Shown: positions 18,440 to 26,152 of the stretch, piece by piece
How positions within the stretch are numbered: position 1 is the first letter of the stretch
Layout of the letters: every line of letters starts with the position of its first letter
DNA from: an uncultured Eubacterium sp.
GTDB lineage: Bacteria > Bacillota > Clostridia > Peptostreptococcales > Anaerovoracaceae
Assembly (NCBI GenBank): GCA_902495595.1
Contig: CABUXV010000008.1
Location: 1 to 64,000, forward strand
Direction: 5' to 3'
Length of the DNA stretch: 64,000 bases
Made by a program: the position numbers and the translations under genes
Notes under the pieces: generated by a model
What the model was told of the DNA's origin: nothing
Databases searched by the model: none
Seen by the model: the letters and a program-made list of their open reading frames with translations, nothing else

Positions 18440-19798
18440 ATGTCATCAGACGCCGGACCCATGTGGGGACAAATTATTTTATTAGTTGTATTAATTGCGG
18501 TAAACGCGTATTTTGCCGCAGCAGAAATGGCAATCGTTTCTGTAAACAAAAACAGGATACGCTCTCTTGCTCAGGAGGGAAATAAGAAAGCAGAGGCTTT
18601 GGCCAGGTTAATTGAAGATCCGAATAAGTTTCTGTCCTCCATACAGGTAATAATTACGCTGGCAGGATTTTTAACAAGTGCGGAGGCTGCTACAAGCTTT
18701 TCCGATGATGTCGGCGGCGCGCTGGATGGATGGGGAATACCTTATGGTGAGGATATTGCAGTAATACTCATTACCCTTATTCTATCTTTCTTTACCCTTG
18801 TATTCGGTGAGCTTTTCCCTAAAAGAATAGCTATGCTTCATGCAGATGGCGTGGCTATGGCAGTAGTAAAATCTATACAGGCAATTTCTACTGTATTCAA
18901 ACCTTTCGTATGGCTGCTGTCTGTAACGGTTACGCTTATCCTTAAGATTTTCAGACAGAGAACTGATGTTACAAGCGTTGAATATTCGGAAGATGATGTT
19001 GTTTCAATGCTTGAAGTAGGTCAGGAAAGCGGAGAATTAAAGGAAGAAGGCAAAAAAATGATTACGAGTATATTTGCCTTTGACGATATGCTCGCTTACG
19101 AAGTCATGACTCCTAGGACAGATGTTTTTTCAATAGATATCAATGCCCCTACGGAAGAGTACATCGATGAACTGATGGAACTGAGATATTCGCGTATACC
19201 TGTATATGAAGACGACAGCGATAATATAATAGGGATACTCTACATTAAAGACTATCTCATCAAGGCGAGAGAAGACGGATTTGACAATGTGGATTTCAGA
19301 TCGATATTAAGAAAACCTTATTTCGTTCCGGAAACCAAGAATATAGATTCACTGTTCTTTGAACTGCAGACAACTAAACAGCATATAGCTGTTCTCATTG
19401 ATGAATACGGCGGATTTTCCGGTATAGTTACAATGGAAGACATAATAGAAGAAGTAATGGGTGATATTGACGATGAATACGACGAAGAAGAACCTGAAAT
19501 TCAGCAGATTTCGGAGGACACTTATGTTGTGGACGGAAGCATGGATCTTGATGATATAGATGAGGAGCTGGATATAAATCTGGAATCGGATAACAGTGAA
19601 ACTATAGGAGGCTTTATCATCGATATCCTCGGAGAAATACCTGATGAAGAAAAAGTCGGCAAGGAAATAGAGTATGAAAATTATGTGTTCACCATAAATT
19701 CCATAAGGGACAGAAGGATTGAACAGATAACCATTAAAATACTCCCTGTTGATAACAGCGATGATGACGAAGATGAAGAGGAAATATCGGAAGAGTAA
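18440..19798 (+). CDS. CNNM/CorC-type membrane transporter (DUF21-CBS-CorC_HlyC)
   Basis: Integral membrane protein of the CNNM/CorC family, often called hemolysin III-like but now linked to magnesium transport. Layout: DUF21 membrane domain with about four helices (residues 10-190), a CBS pair (MTPRTDVFSIDI near 225 and QHIAVLIDEYGG near 318), and the CorC_HlyC domain ending near 430, with a very acidic tail (DDDEDEEEISEE). An ATG at 18422 is in frame, but the next codons themselves form the ribosome site AAAGGAG, so the start is placed at 18440, giving 452 residues. It is followed by a strong terminator. Confidence 0.9.
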   Translation: MSSDAGPMWGQIILLVVLIAVNAYFAAAEMAIVSVNKNRIRSLAQEGNKKAEALARLIEDPNKFLSSIQVIITLAGFLTSAEAATSFSDDVGGALDGWGIPYGEDIAVILITLILSFFTLVFGELFPKRIAMLHADGVAMAVVKSIQAISTVFKPFVWLLSVTVTLILKIFRQRTDVTSVEYSEDDVVSMLEVGQESGELKEEGKKMITSIFAFDDMLAYEVMTPRTDVFSIDINAPTEEYIDELMELRYSRIPVYEDDSDNIIGILYIKDYLIKAREDGFDNVDFRSILRKPYFVPETKNIDSLFFELQTTKQHIAVLIDEYGGFSGIVTMEDIIEEVMGDIDDEYDEEEPEIQQISEDTYVVDGSMDLDDIDEELDINLESDNSETIGGFIIDILGEIPDEEKVGKEIEYENYVFTINSIRDRRIEQITIKILPVDNSDDDEDEEEISEE

Positions 19799-19820
19799 AA
19801 TGAATTCTTTCATATAAATA

Positions 19821-19853
19821 AAAGCAGCAAGAAAATTATTCTTGCTGCTTTTT
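19821..19853 (+). terminator. Rho-independent terminator after the CNNM gene
   Basis: A perfect 13-bp stem (19821-19833 pairing with 19839-19851) with a 5-nt loop, ending in a T run. It marks the end of the long + strand block that starts with rel. Confidence 0.9.
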
Positions 19854-19871
19854 ATGTATCATTGATATAAT
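19842..19871 (+). promoter_or_regulatory. Putative extended -10 promoter for the QueG-like gene
   Basis: TATAAT at 19866-19871 is preceded by TGA, giving an extended -10 (TGnTATAAT). A weak -35 (TTGCTG at 19842) sits at 18 bp and overlaps the upstream terminator. The gene start is 22 bp downstream behind an AGAGGAGA ribosome site. Confidence 0.6.
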
Positions 19872-19893
19872 AGTTGTCAGAGGAGATTTTAAT

Positions 19894-20751
19894 ATGAACG
19901 ATACCACAGAAAAAGTATACAGAAAGATATATGAGATATTCGATGGTCTTAAATTAAATAATTTTAAAACTCTCGGCATGGAGAATATGCCTATATGGGA
20001 CAGACCGCTTATTGGAATCGCTGCCGGAAATGATGAGTATTACGATTTTTTAAAGGAGCATATAGGTAATTTTCACTGGAACCCATCGGAAGTCTTTGAA
20101 CTGAAATATAAGGAAAAAGTAACTCCCGGAAATTTAAGAGTTATTTCCATAATTTTTCCGCAGACTGATGAAACTAAAAAACTGCAGGATAAGGCAGCCG
20201 TTTTTCCGTGTGATAACTGGGTTGTATCAAGAGGAGAATGGGAACCTTTAATGCAGGAGTTCTCAGGTAAGCTGGAAAAGGAACTTGAAAATATGAACAT
20301 AAGGTCTGCTTCCATTGACCTTATACATGATTTTAAAAGGCAGGATTCGGAAAATCTGGGAATCGCCTCAAACTGGTCCCACAGACACAGCGCTTATGCT
20401 GCAGGACTGGGAACATTCAGCCTAAGCGACGGTTTTATCAGCGAAAGAGGAATAGCGATAAGGATAACATCTATTATTGCAGAGGCTGAACTTGATATAA
20501 CGCCAAGAGAAGCCAGAGGACCTTATGACTGGTGTCTTTATTACCAAAACGGCTCATGCGGTGCCTGTATTAAACGATGTCCGGTAAATGCTATTTCAAA
20601 AGAAAAGGGTCACGATAAAAACATATGCTACGATTATGAGTTTGAAGCTGTCGAAAAATACTGGCCTGAGCATATTGATAAAAAAGACTATATATTCGGG
20701 TGTGGACTTTGCCAGTCGAAAATTCCATGCCGCGATAAAAGACCTGTTTAA
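19894..20751 (+). CDS. QueG-like 4Fe-4S protein (epoxyqueuosine reductase family)
   Basis: A 285-residue iron-sulfur protein related to epoxyqueuosine reductase. The C-terminal part carries CGACIKRCP near residue 228 and CGLCQSKIPC near 271, which fit two 4Fe-4S clusters of the QueG type. The central region RHSAYAAGLGTFSLSDGF matches the QueG/reductive dehalogenase fold. It is shorter than typical QueG (about 310-380) and lacks the HEAT-repeat tail. Clostridial proteins of this type are annotated loosely as epoxyqueuosine reductase; no other queuosine gene is nearby, so the substrate is unproven. It is a monocistronic unit between two terminators. Confidence 0.75.
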   Translation: MNDTTEKVYRKIYEIFDGLKLNNFKTLGMENMPIWDRPLIGIAAGNDEYYDFLKEHIGNFHWNPSEVFELKYKEKVTPGNLRVISIIFPQTDETKKLQDKAAVFPCDNWVVSRGEWEPLMQEFSGKLEKELENMNIRSASIDLIHDFKRQDSENLGIASNWSHRHSAYAAGLGTFSLSDGFISERGIAIRITSIIAEAELDITPREARGPYDWCLYYQNGSCGACIKRCPVNAISKEKGHDKNICYDYEFEAVEKYWPEHIDKKDYIFGCGLCQSKIPCRDKRPV

Positions 20752-20776
20752 TTTTCTATAATTACGCATCATTCAG

Positions 20777-20813
20777 CTGCAATCAATTTAAAGTAATTGA
20801 TTGCAGTTTTTTT
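20777..20813 (+). terminator. Rho-independent terminator after the QueG-like gene
   Basis: A perfect 12-bp stem (20777-20788 with 20795-20806), a 6-nt loop and seven T's. It isolates the QueG-like gene from the spoIIIA operon. Confidence 0.92.
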
Positions 20814-20856
20814 GTATTTTAAATTCTTGTTTTATTCAATTCTTAACTTAATTTTG

Positions 20857-20884
20857 TCATATTCTATTGGACAAGGAATATCTT
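20857..20884 (+). promoter_or_regulatory. Possible sigma-E-type promoter for spoIIIA (weak)
   Basis: TCATATT (20857-20863) resembles a sigma-E -35 (KMATATT) and AATATCTT (20877-20884) matches 5 of 8 positions of CATACANT, but the spacer is 13 bp, one short of the usual 14-16. The spoIIIA operon is a sigma-E target in Bacillus and Clostridium. No sigma-A promoter is obvious between the terminator and spoIIIAA. Confidence 0.25.
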
Positions 20885-20927
20885 ATTATAAAGAGACAAG
20901 CACATAAGAGAAAGAGGGGCGAATAAA

Positions 20928-21830
20928 GTGGATACAAATACTGAACGTATAATTATCAGACTTCCCGAAAATATGCAGGAGAAGATAAAAAATCTGCCGG
21001 AAAATGTAATAAACAATTTTGAAGAAATAAGGATAAAAGCCGGCAAAGATACTTTGGTGATAAGCGAAGGAAAAGAAATCAATCTAAGAGACGGTGATTT
21101 TGTAACACCTGAAATACTGGATGAACTTCTGAACAGGCTTCTTGATTATTCATACTACGCTTATGAAGATGAGCTTTCAAAAGGGTACATAACCATAGAA
21201 GGAGGACACCGTGTAGGTATATGCGGCAGAGTTACTCTGAGAGAAGGAAAAGTTCATATCATAAAAGATATATCATCTTTAAATATCAGACGCAGCAGAC
21301 AGATAATAGGAGCATCTAAGGCTATTATAAATTCAGTTCTGGATGAAGATAAAAAATCTATTAAAAATACGTTAATTATCTCACCTCCAAAATGCGGAAA
21401 AACCACAATACTGAGAGATTTAGCCCGAACTTTAAGCAAGAAAGGATACAGAGTAGGTATATGCGATGAACGTTCTGAAATAGCCGGAAGCTACAATGGA
21501 AAAAGCAGCTATGAACTGGGAAGCCGTACTGACATTCTTGATGGATGTCCCAAATCAGAAGGGATAAATATGCTTATCAGAGCTATGTCTCCCGATGTGG
21601 TAATTACAGATGAAATAGGAAAGCCTGAAGATGTACCAGCTGTGAATTCAGCTCTTTGCGCCGGCGTTAAAATCATAACCTCAATACACGGAAACAGTTA
21701 TGAAGATGTAGCAAGGTCAGCGGTAGGCGAACTTGTTACAAATCACATATTTGAAACCTTGGTATTTCTGTCGGCGACACCTTCCACAGGAACTGTAAAT
21801 AAAATATTAAAACTTTCAAATCCTCATTAA
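20928..21830 (+). CDS. spoIIIAA: Stage III sporulation protein AA (SpoIIIAA), ATPase
   Basis: AAA-type/secretion-superfamily ATPase that powers the SpoIIIA-SpoIIQ channel between mother cell and forespore. 300 residues, normal length. The Walker A is SPPKCGKTT near residue 151-159 and Walker B is VVITDEIG near 224. The GTG start at 20928 is preceded by AGAGGGG at 8 bp. It is the first gene of a complete-order spoIIIA operon (AA to AH). Confidence 0.95.
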   Translation: MDTNTERIIIRLPENMQEKIKNLPENVINNFEEIRIKAGKDTLVISEGKEINLRDGDFVTPEILDELLNRLLDYSYYAYEDELSKGYITIEGGHRVGICGRVTLREGKVHIIKDISSLNIRRSRQIIGASKAIINSVLDEDKKSIKNTLIISPPKCGKTTILRDLARTLSKKGYRVGICDERSEIAGSYNGKSSYELGSRTDILDGCPKSEGINMLIRAMSPDVVITDEIGKPEDVPAVNSALCAGVKIITSIHGNSYEDVARSAVGELVTNHIFETLVFLSATPSTGTVNKILKLSNPH

Positions 21831-21837
21831 ATAAGGG

Positions 21838-22359
21838 GTGATTAAAATATTTAAACTAACAGCATGTATATTAATAGTTTTGAGCTGTTCAGCAATAGGA
21901 TTTATAAAGGCTTCTTCATATAAATTCCGCAGAATGGAACTTGAGAACACACTGGAACTTATAAGGCTTTTAAATCTTGAAATTTCATACAGAAAGGATT
22001 CCCTTAATAAAACCTTTGAAAGGGTATCTGCTTTGAAGCCATGCTGGTTTGCAGAAGTATTAAAAGAATGCGGGACTTTCCTTTCAGAGCAGAAACCTTT
22101 GAATGTCTCATGGCAGGAGGCGCTGGAAAATAATATGTCATCATGCCCGCTGCTTCCTAAAGATATAGAAATATTAAAAGACGTATCCATGGGGCTTGGC
22201 AGAAGCGATACCCAGGGGCAGAAAAAAATAATAGAACCGGCTCTCGCAAGAATTGAAAGCTCTATAAACGAAGCAAGAAACGCAGAACTGAAAATGGGGA
22301 AAATGTACAGAAGCCTTGGCATCGCAGCAGGTATAGTGATTGCCGTGATACTCATATAA
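21838..22359 (+). CDS. spoIIIAB: Stage III sporulation protein AB (SpoIIIAB)
   Basis: Type II secretion GspF-like component of the feeding-tube complex. 173 residues with an N-terminal and a C-terminal membrane segment flanking a helical soluble part, as in Bacillus SpoIIIAB. The start is uncertain: a GTG at 21838 lies inside the AAGGGGTGAT ribosome site itself, while ATT/ATA codons at 21841-21849 would sit at better spacing. Alignment by eye with the Bacillus N-terminus (M-LKLLGAVFIV) favours the GTG or a near position. Confidence 0.88.
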   Translation: MIKIFKLTACILIVLSCSAIGFIKASSYKFRRMELENTLELIRLLNLEISYRKDSLNKTFERVSALKPCWFAEVLKECGTFLSEQKPLNVSWQEALENNMSSCPLLPKDIEILKDVSMGLGRSDTQGQKKIIEPALARIESSINEARNAELKMGKMYRSLGIAAGIVIAVILI

Positions 22360-22389
22360 TATCTGATATTACTATGGAGGAATACATAT

Positions 22390-22584
22390 ATGGATATAGA
22401 TATAATTTTTAAAATAGCTGCTATAGGCGTTGCTATAGCCGTTTTAAATCAGGTTCTGATAAAAGCAGGGCGGGAAGAACAGGCGATGATGACGACTCTG
22501 GCAGGAGTCATTGTAGTGTTAATGCTTGTAATACAAATGATAAGCGAATTTTTCGATACTGTAAAAACCTTTCTGCAGTTTTAG
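22390..22584 (+). CDS. spoIIIAC: Stage III sporulation protein AC (SpoIIIAC)
   Basis: A 64-residue protein with two membrane helices (about 5-22 and 33-52) separated by the conserved loop LIKAGREEQAMMTTLAG. The length and loop are typical of SpoIIIAC. Ribosome site TATGGAGGA. Confidence 0.95.
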   Translation: MDIDIIFKIAAIGVAIAVLNQVLIKAGREEQAMMTTLAGVIVVLMLVIQMISEFFDTVKTFLQF

Positions 22585-22592
22585 GTGAAACT

Positions 22593-22979
22593 ATGGAAAT
22601 TTTAAAGATTGCGGCGCTTGCTCTTACGGGAGTTATTCTCGCATCGCTGATGAAAAGTGTAAACAAGGAAATATCTCTTTACATAATATTAGCTACTGTA
22701 ATTATACTTTTTCTTTCAATTATAGACAGGCTGAGTGAAGTTTTCTTATTTTTACAGAATATATACGATAAAGTAACTTACGGAAAAACTTTTTTTCCCA
22801 TCATCCTAAAGGTATTGGCGGTAGCATATATAACTGATTTCACAGCGCAGCTATGCAAGGATGCGGGAGAAGGCGCCATAGCTTCTAAAGTAGAACTTGC
22901 AGGAAAAGTTATAATATTTTATCTGGCTATGCCTATACTTTCCGCTATTCTTGAGCTTATAGGCTCTCTTTTGCAGTAG
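22593..22979 (+). CDS. spoIIIAD: Stage III sporulation protein AD (SpoIIIAD)
   Basis: A 128-residue membrane protein with about four helices. Family features are the N-terminal MEILKIAALALTGVILAS and the central YITDFTAQLCKDAGEGAIASK segment, which is highly conserved in SpoIIIAD. Ribosome site TTAGGTGA. It follows spoIIIAC by 8 bp. Confidence 0.95.
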   Translation: MEILKIAALALTGVILASLMKSVNKEISLYIILATVIILFLSIIDRLSEVFLFLQNIYDKVTYGKTFFPIILKVLAVAYITDFTAQLCKDAGEGAIASKVELAGKVIIFYLAMPILSAILELIGSLLQ

Positions 22980-22988
22980 GAGGTCATT

Positions 22989-24080
22989 ATGGATTACGAA
23001 ACGGTAATAGAAGAACAGCTCGAATCCATGGATTTATCTCAGCTTGAAAACATAATGGATGAATCAACAAAATCAAGCGGTGTATTTGAAAATATGTCGG
23101 TAAACGATATAGTAAACAATCTCTTAAACGGACAGCCATTGTTTGATTCTGACAAAATACTTGATAATCTCGTAAATCTATTTCTTTTAGAGGTAAAATC
23201 CGCTGTTTTTTTAGGATGTGAAATTCTGGCGGTTTGTATAGTAATAGGACTTCTGACCAATTTTTCGGATTCTTTCGGAAGCAAAACCGTATCATCTCTT
23301 GGGACGGTAATATGCAGCTGTGTAATAATAGCTTTGTGTATAGGAAATTTTCATCAAACTTACGAATATTGTCAGGATACCATGAATACCATGACAACTT
23401 CTATGGAAATACTGCTTCCCATACTTATACCTTTGCTGATTGCAATGGGAGGAATCTCGTCAGGAGGAATATTAAATCCGGCTATAGCAGGAGCAGTTAC
23501 AGGGTTTAATTTCATCATGCAGCATGTGGTTTTGCCTCTCGTTTTCCTATCTGCTGTATTCATACTTATAAACAGCATAACGGAAAAGGATTACGTGAAA
23601 AAACTCTCTGTATTTTTGAGAAAAGGAGCTATTTTTCTGACAGGACTTGTAATAACCATATTTTCCGGTCTTACTGCAATACAGGGAATAGTTACAAAAT
23701 CAGCAGATGGAATCCTCATAAACACAACAAAATTTTCTCTCGATAATTTTATACCCATAGTGGGAGGCTTTGCTGCTGATTCTCTGGATATGGTAATAAG
23801 CTGTGTGGGACTCATAAAAAATTCCATTGGAATAATAGGTATAATCATAATAATTTCACTGTTGATTCTGCCTGTCATAAAAATACTTGCGGTAGCCGTT
23901 ATATATAAAATAGTAGCCATTGCCGCAGAACCGATAACAACCAAGAATATATCAGACTGTTTAAACGAAATAGGTACTGCCGCAATAACCATGACCGTCG
24001 TACTTGGAGCGTCTGCGCTTATGTTTCTGATATTCATAACTATAATAATGGGAATGGGAGGCGGCGGCACTTGGACATGA
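22989..24080 (+). CDS. spoIIIAE: Stage III sporulation protein AE (SpoIIIAE)
   Basis: Polytopic membrane protein of the sporulation channel, 363 residues. After an N-terminal soluble stretch (about 1-65) there are seven or more membrane segments, with the conserved central region ITEKDYVKKLSVFLRKG and the later KFSLDNFIPIVGGFAADSLD. Unlike Bacillus SpoIIIAE there is no obvious cleavable signal peptide. The stop overlaps spoIIIAF (ATGA). Confidence 0.94.
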   Translation: MDYETVIEEQLESMDLSQLENIMDESTKSSGVFENMSVNDIVNNLLNGQPLFDSDKILDNLVNLFLLEVKSAVFLGCEILAVCIVIGLLTNFSDSFGSKTVSSLGTVICSCVIIALCIGNFHQTYEYCQDTMNTMTTSMEILLPILIPLLIAMGGISSGGILNPAIAGAVTGFNFIMQHVVLPLVFLSAVFILINSITEKDYVKKLSVFLRKGAIFLTGLVITIFSGLTAIQGIVTKSADGILINTTKFSLDNFIPIVGGFAADSLDMVISCVGLIKNSIGIIGIIIIISLLILPVIKILAVAVIYKIVAIAAEPITTKNISDCLNEIGTAAITMTVVLGASALMFLIFITIIMGMGGGGTWT

Positions 24081-24244
24081 TAAAACAATGGGTAAGCAAT
24101 TTATTTATCATAATACTTGCCCTGACTTTCATAGAAATGCTTATTCCCGAAACATCCATGGGAAAATATCTTAAATTCATTTTTTCTCTTGTGATAATGG
24201 CAACGATTATGTACCCCATAATTTATCTTATAGGGGAATATTGA
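24077..24244 (+). CDS. spoIIIAF: Stage III sporulation protein AF, 55-residue short form
   Basis: A 55-residue gene in the spoIIIAF position, found by translating the gap between spoIIIAE and spoIIIAG. It has two membrane helices and matches the start of Bacillus SpoIIIAF (MSFLTEWL...IDMLLPSSSMQKY against MIKQWVSN...IEMLIPETSMGKY). Bacillus SpoIIIAF is about 206 residues, with a soluble ring-forming domain after the two helices; that domain is missing here and only 37 bp separate the stop from spoIIIAG, so it has not been moved to a separate reading frame. GGAGGCGG precedes the ATG at about 12 bp. Confidence 0.85.
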   Translation: MIKQWVSNLFIIILALTFIEMLIPETSMGKYLKFIFSLVIMATIMYPIIYLIGEY

Positions 24245-24281
24245 CAAGTAAGATAAATATAATTAAAGGAGGCGGAGAAAA

Positions 24282-24680
24282 TTGCTGGAGAAGCTAAAGA
24301 AAGACCCTAAGATGAAAGATAAAGCCATAAAGATAATAGCCCTTTTTATAATCATTGCAGTAATATTTTTATCTTTTGACGTGTTTACTCAAAGCAAAGA
24401 CGGCAGAAAACAGATTATTGATAAAGACGGAGGAACAGAAACCGAGCTTTGCAACATTCTGGCTGATATAGACGGTGTAGGTGATGTAGATGTAATGCTG
24501 CAGTACGATGAAGATGATAAGATTACAGGCGCTATAGTTACGGCAGAAGGCGCAGGCAATCCTGTAGTTAAAAACAATCTTATCAACGCTGTTATGGCGG
24601 TTTTTAATATATCGGCGGCAAATGTAGAGGTCTTTGAGAAAAAGGCAGTTGATAAAAATGAGGAGGAAAGTTCAAAATGA
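24282..24680 (+). CDS. spoIIIAG: Stage III sporulation protein AG (SpoIIIAG)
   Basis: Ring-forming component of the sporulation channel, 132 residues. One membrane helix (about 15-32) is followed by the ring-building domain with GVGDVDVMLQYD and the family hallmark IVTAEGAGNPVVKNNL. It is much shorter than Bacillus SpoIIIAG (about 229), lacking the long beta-insert. The start is a TTG at 24282 with AAAGGAGGCGG at 7-8 bp. It overlaps spoIIIAH by 4 bp. Confidence 0.93.
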   Translation: MLEKLKKDPKMKDKAIKIIALFIIIAVIFLSFDVFTQSKDGRKQIIDKDGGTETELCNILADIDGVGDVDVMLQYDEDDKITGAIVTAEGAGNPVVKNNLINAVMAVFNISAANVEVFEKKAVDKNEEESSK

Positions 24681-25288
24681 GCAATAGAAAGGATTACTTT
24701 TCGTTTATAAAGAAAAACAAGAAAAAGGTAGCATGTTTAGCTGCGCTTATGGTATGCGCAGGAGCGTTTGCAGCGACTGGAAAATTCACTTCTGATAAAG
24801 CAGCAAACGAAGATATTCCAATCCATGATGGAGATGTTTTAGTTGACAGCCTCAATGTAAAAGATGAGGAGAGCGGAGAAAAAGGAGATGCTAAAGATTC
24901 CGAACTTGTAACATCTGATGATGTATCTGAACTTGAGAACAAGGATACGTATTTTCAGGAGCTTAGAGCAACTCTTGATATGGATAGAAATCAGATAATT
25001 TCCATGTTGACAGAAGCAGAATCTTCCGCCTCAACAAAAGCTGAAAAAGAAGAAGCCACAGCAGAAAAAATGAGGCTGCTCAATTATATGGAACAGGAAA
25101 AAACCATAGAAACACTTATAAAAAATAAAAATCTTCCGTAATCTTTTGTCGTTATTACCGATACAGGTGTTAATGTAACAGTCAATACAGATGACCTTGA
25201 TCAGCAGACGGTAACTAAGATATGTGAAATAGTTATGAGGCAGGCAAATGTCAAAGCCAGTGAAATAGTAGTTCAGGACGCTTCCTAA
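24677..25288 (+). pseudogene. spoIIIAH: spoIIIAH interrupted by an in-frame TAA stop
   Basis: SpoIIIAH is the mother-cell ring protein that binds SpoIIQ across the intermembrane space. The first open part (24677-25141) gives 154 residues: N-terminal membrane helix (about 15-33), an acidic linker and the helical start of the ring domain. It stops at TAA (25139-25141). The same frame stays open for another 48 codons to TAA at 25286 and encodes the expected end of the domain (SFVVITDTGVNVTV ... KASEIVVQDAS). Joined, the product would be about 203 residues, close to Bacillus SpoIIIAH (about 218). The simplest reading is a single nonsense change, for example CAA to TAA, or a sequencing error; because the stop is TAA, selenocysteine is excluded. 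Confidence 0.85.
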
Positions 25289-25324
25289 ATAGGGTATTTG
25301 AAGATATAGGACAGTTTAAATTAA

Positions 25325-25353
25325 TTGTAATCAGGGGGTAATTTTGATATAAT
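25325..25353 (+). promoter_or_regulatory. Sigma-A promoter for asp23
   Basis: TTGTAA at 25325-25330 and TATAAT at 25348-25353 with a 17-bp spacer; a TG before the -10 (TTGATATAAT) makes it an extended -10. It lies in the gap after spoIIIAH and starts the asp23-nusB-xse-isp operon. Confidence 0.75.
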
Positions 25354-25371
25354 ATCACTTGAGGTGATATT
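25351..25371 (+). promoter_or_regulatory. Inverted repeat covering the asp23 ribosome site
   Basis: AATATCAC (25351-25358) and GTGATATT (25364-25371) form a perfect 8-bp inverted repeat with a 5-nt loop. It overlaps the end of the -10 element and the ribosome site GAGGTGA. It could be an operator or, if transcribed, a hairpin hiding the ribosome site; transcription would likely begin within the left arm, which favours an operator. Confidence 0.5.
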
Positions 25372-25372
25372 A

Positions 25373-25750
25373 ATGAATCAAACTGGACGTCAAACAGACA
25401 GTTCAATAAAAATATCCGATGAAGTTATTGCTGTATGCGCGGTAAACGCCACTCTTAAGACAGAAGGTGTGGCCAATTTATCGGGAGGTATATCAAATAC
25501 TCTTTCCAAAAACATACTGGGCAAAGAACTTACATCAAAAGGTGTTAAAGTAAATCAAACCGATGAGGGTATCGAAATAGACGTCCACATCATAGTAAAA
25601 TATCTTGCCAAAATACCTGCTGTAGCCTGGGATATACAGGAAAATGTAAAGAAAGAAGTTCAGTCAATGACAGAGCTGAAGGTTGCAGCTGTAAATATAC
25701 ATGTAGAAGGTGTTGAAATACCATCGGAGGAAGACTTGAAAAATGACTAG
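25373..25750 (+). CDS. Asp23/Gls24 family envelope stress protein
   Basis: A 125-residue Asp23 (DUF322) family protein. The conserved pattern is IKISDEVIAVCAVNATLKTEGVANL at the start, then EIDVHIIVKYLAKIPAVAWDIQENV and the C-terminal VAAVNIHVEGVE. In Clostridia this YqhY-type gene sits between spoIIIA and nusB; loss of Bacillus YqhY affects acetyl-CoA carboxylase balance. A GTG at 25364 is in frame but lies in the ribosome site; ATG 25373 has TTGAGGTGA at 5 bp and is preferred. It overlaps nusB by 8 bp. Confidence 0.92.
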   Translation: MNQTGRQTDSSIKISDEVIAVCAVNATLKTEGVANLSGGISNTLSKNILGKELTSKGVKVNQTDEGIEIDVHIIVKYLAKIPAVAWDIQENVKKEVQSMTELKVAAVNIHVEGVEIPSEEDLKND

Positions 25751-26135
25751 AAACGAAGCGCGTGAAATACTCATGCAGATAATGTATGAAATGGATGCAT
25801 CAAAGAATATGACTGCTGCGGCATCAAATAAACTCGCAGAAGAAAGACTGACCGGAAATCACAGGCAAAGAGGCGCAAAACTTCTGCAAAATATCGTTGA
25901 AAATATCCAAGCAATAGATGAGATTATAAACGACAGCAGCAAATCGTGGAAAACAAACAGAATGCCTAAAGTAGACCTTGCAATTATGAGACTGGCGCTT
26001 GGAGAAGTCAAGTACAGTGATGATGTTCCTACAGCAGTAGCTATCAATGAAGCCATAAACCTTGCGAAAAAGTACAGCGCTAATCAATCCGCGAGATTTA
26101 TTAACGGAGTTTTGGGTTCTGCTGTAAAAAAATAA
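25743..26135 (+). CDS. nusB: Transcription antitermination factor NusB
   Basis: RNA-binding all-helical factor that pairs with NusE (S10) in rRNA antitermination. 130 residues. The family end pattern is clear: LAIMRLALGEVKYSDDVPTAVAINEAINLAKKYS and then RFINGVLGSAVKK. It starts within asp23 with ATCGGAGGA upstream. Confidence 0.96.
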   Translation: MTRNEAREILMQIMYEMDASKNMTAAASNKLAEERLTGNHRQRGAKLLQNIVENIQAIDEIINDSSKSWKTNRMPKVDLAIMRLALGEVKYSDDVPTAVAINEAINLAKKYSANQSARFINGVLGSAVKK

Positions 26136-26152
26136 GAACCGGGCAGAAGTAA

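Noticed and set aside
23591..24088. 165-codon minus-strand frame over spoIIIAE
   Set aside because: Antisense to a membrane protein gene; Ile/Val/Pro-rich composition mirrors the sense strand and there is no regulatory signal.
25139..25141. Selenocysteine or pyrrolysine recoding in spoIIIAH
   Set aside because: The stop is TAA, not TGA or TAG, so neither recoding system applies.
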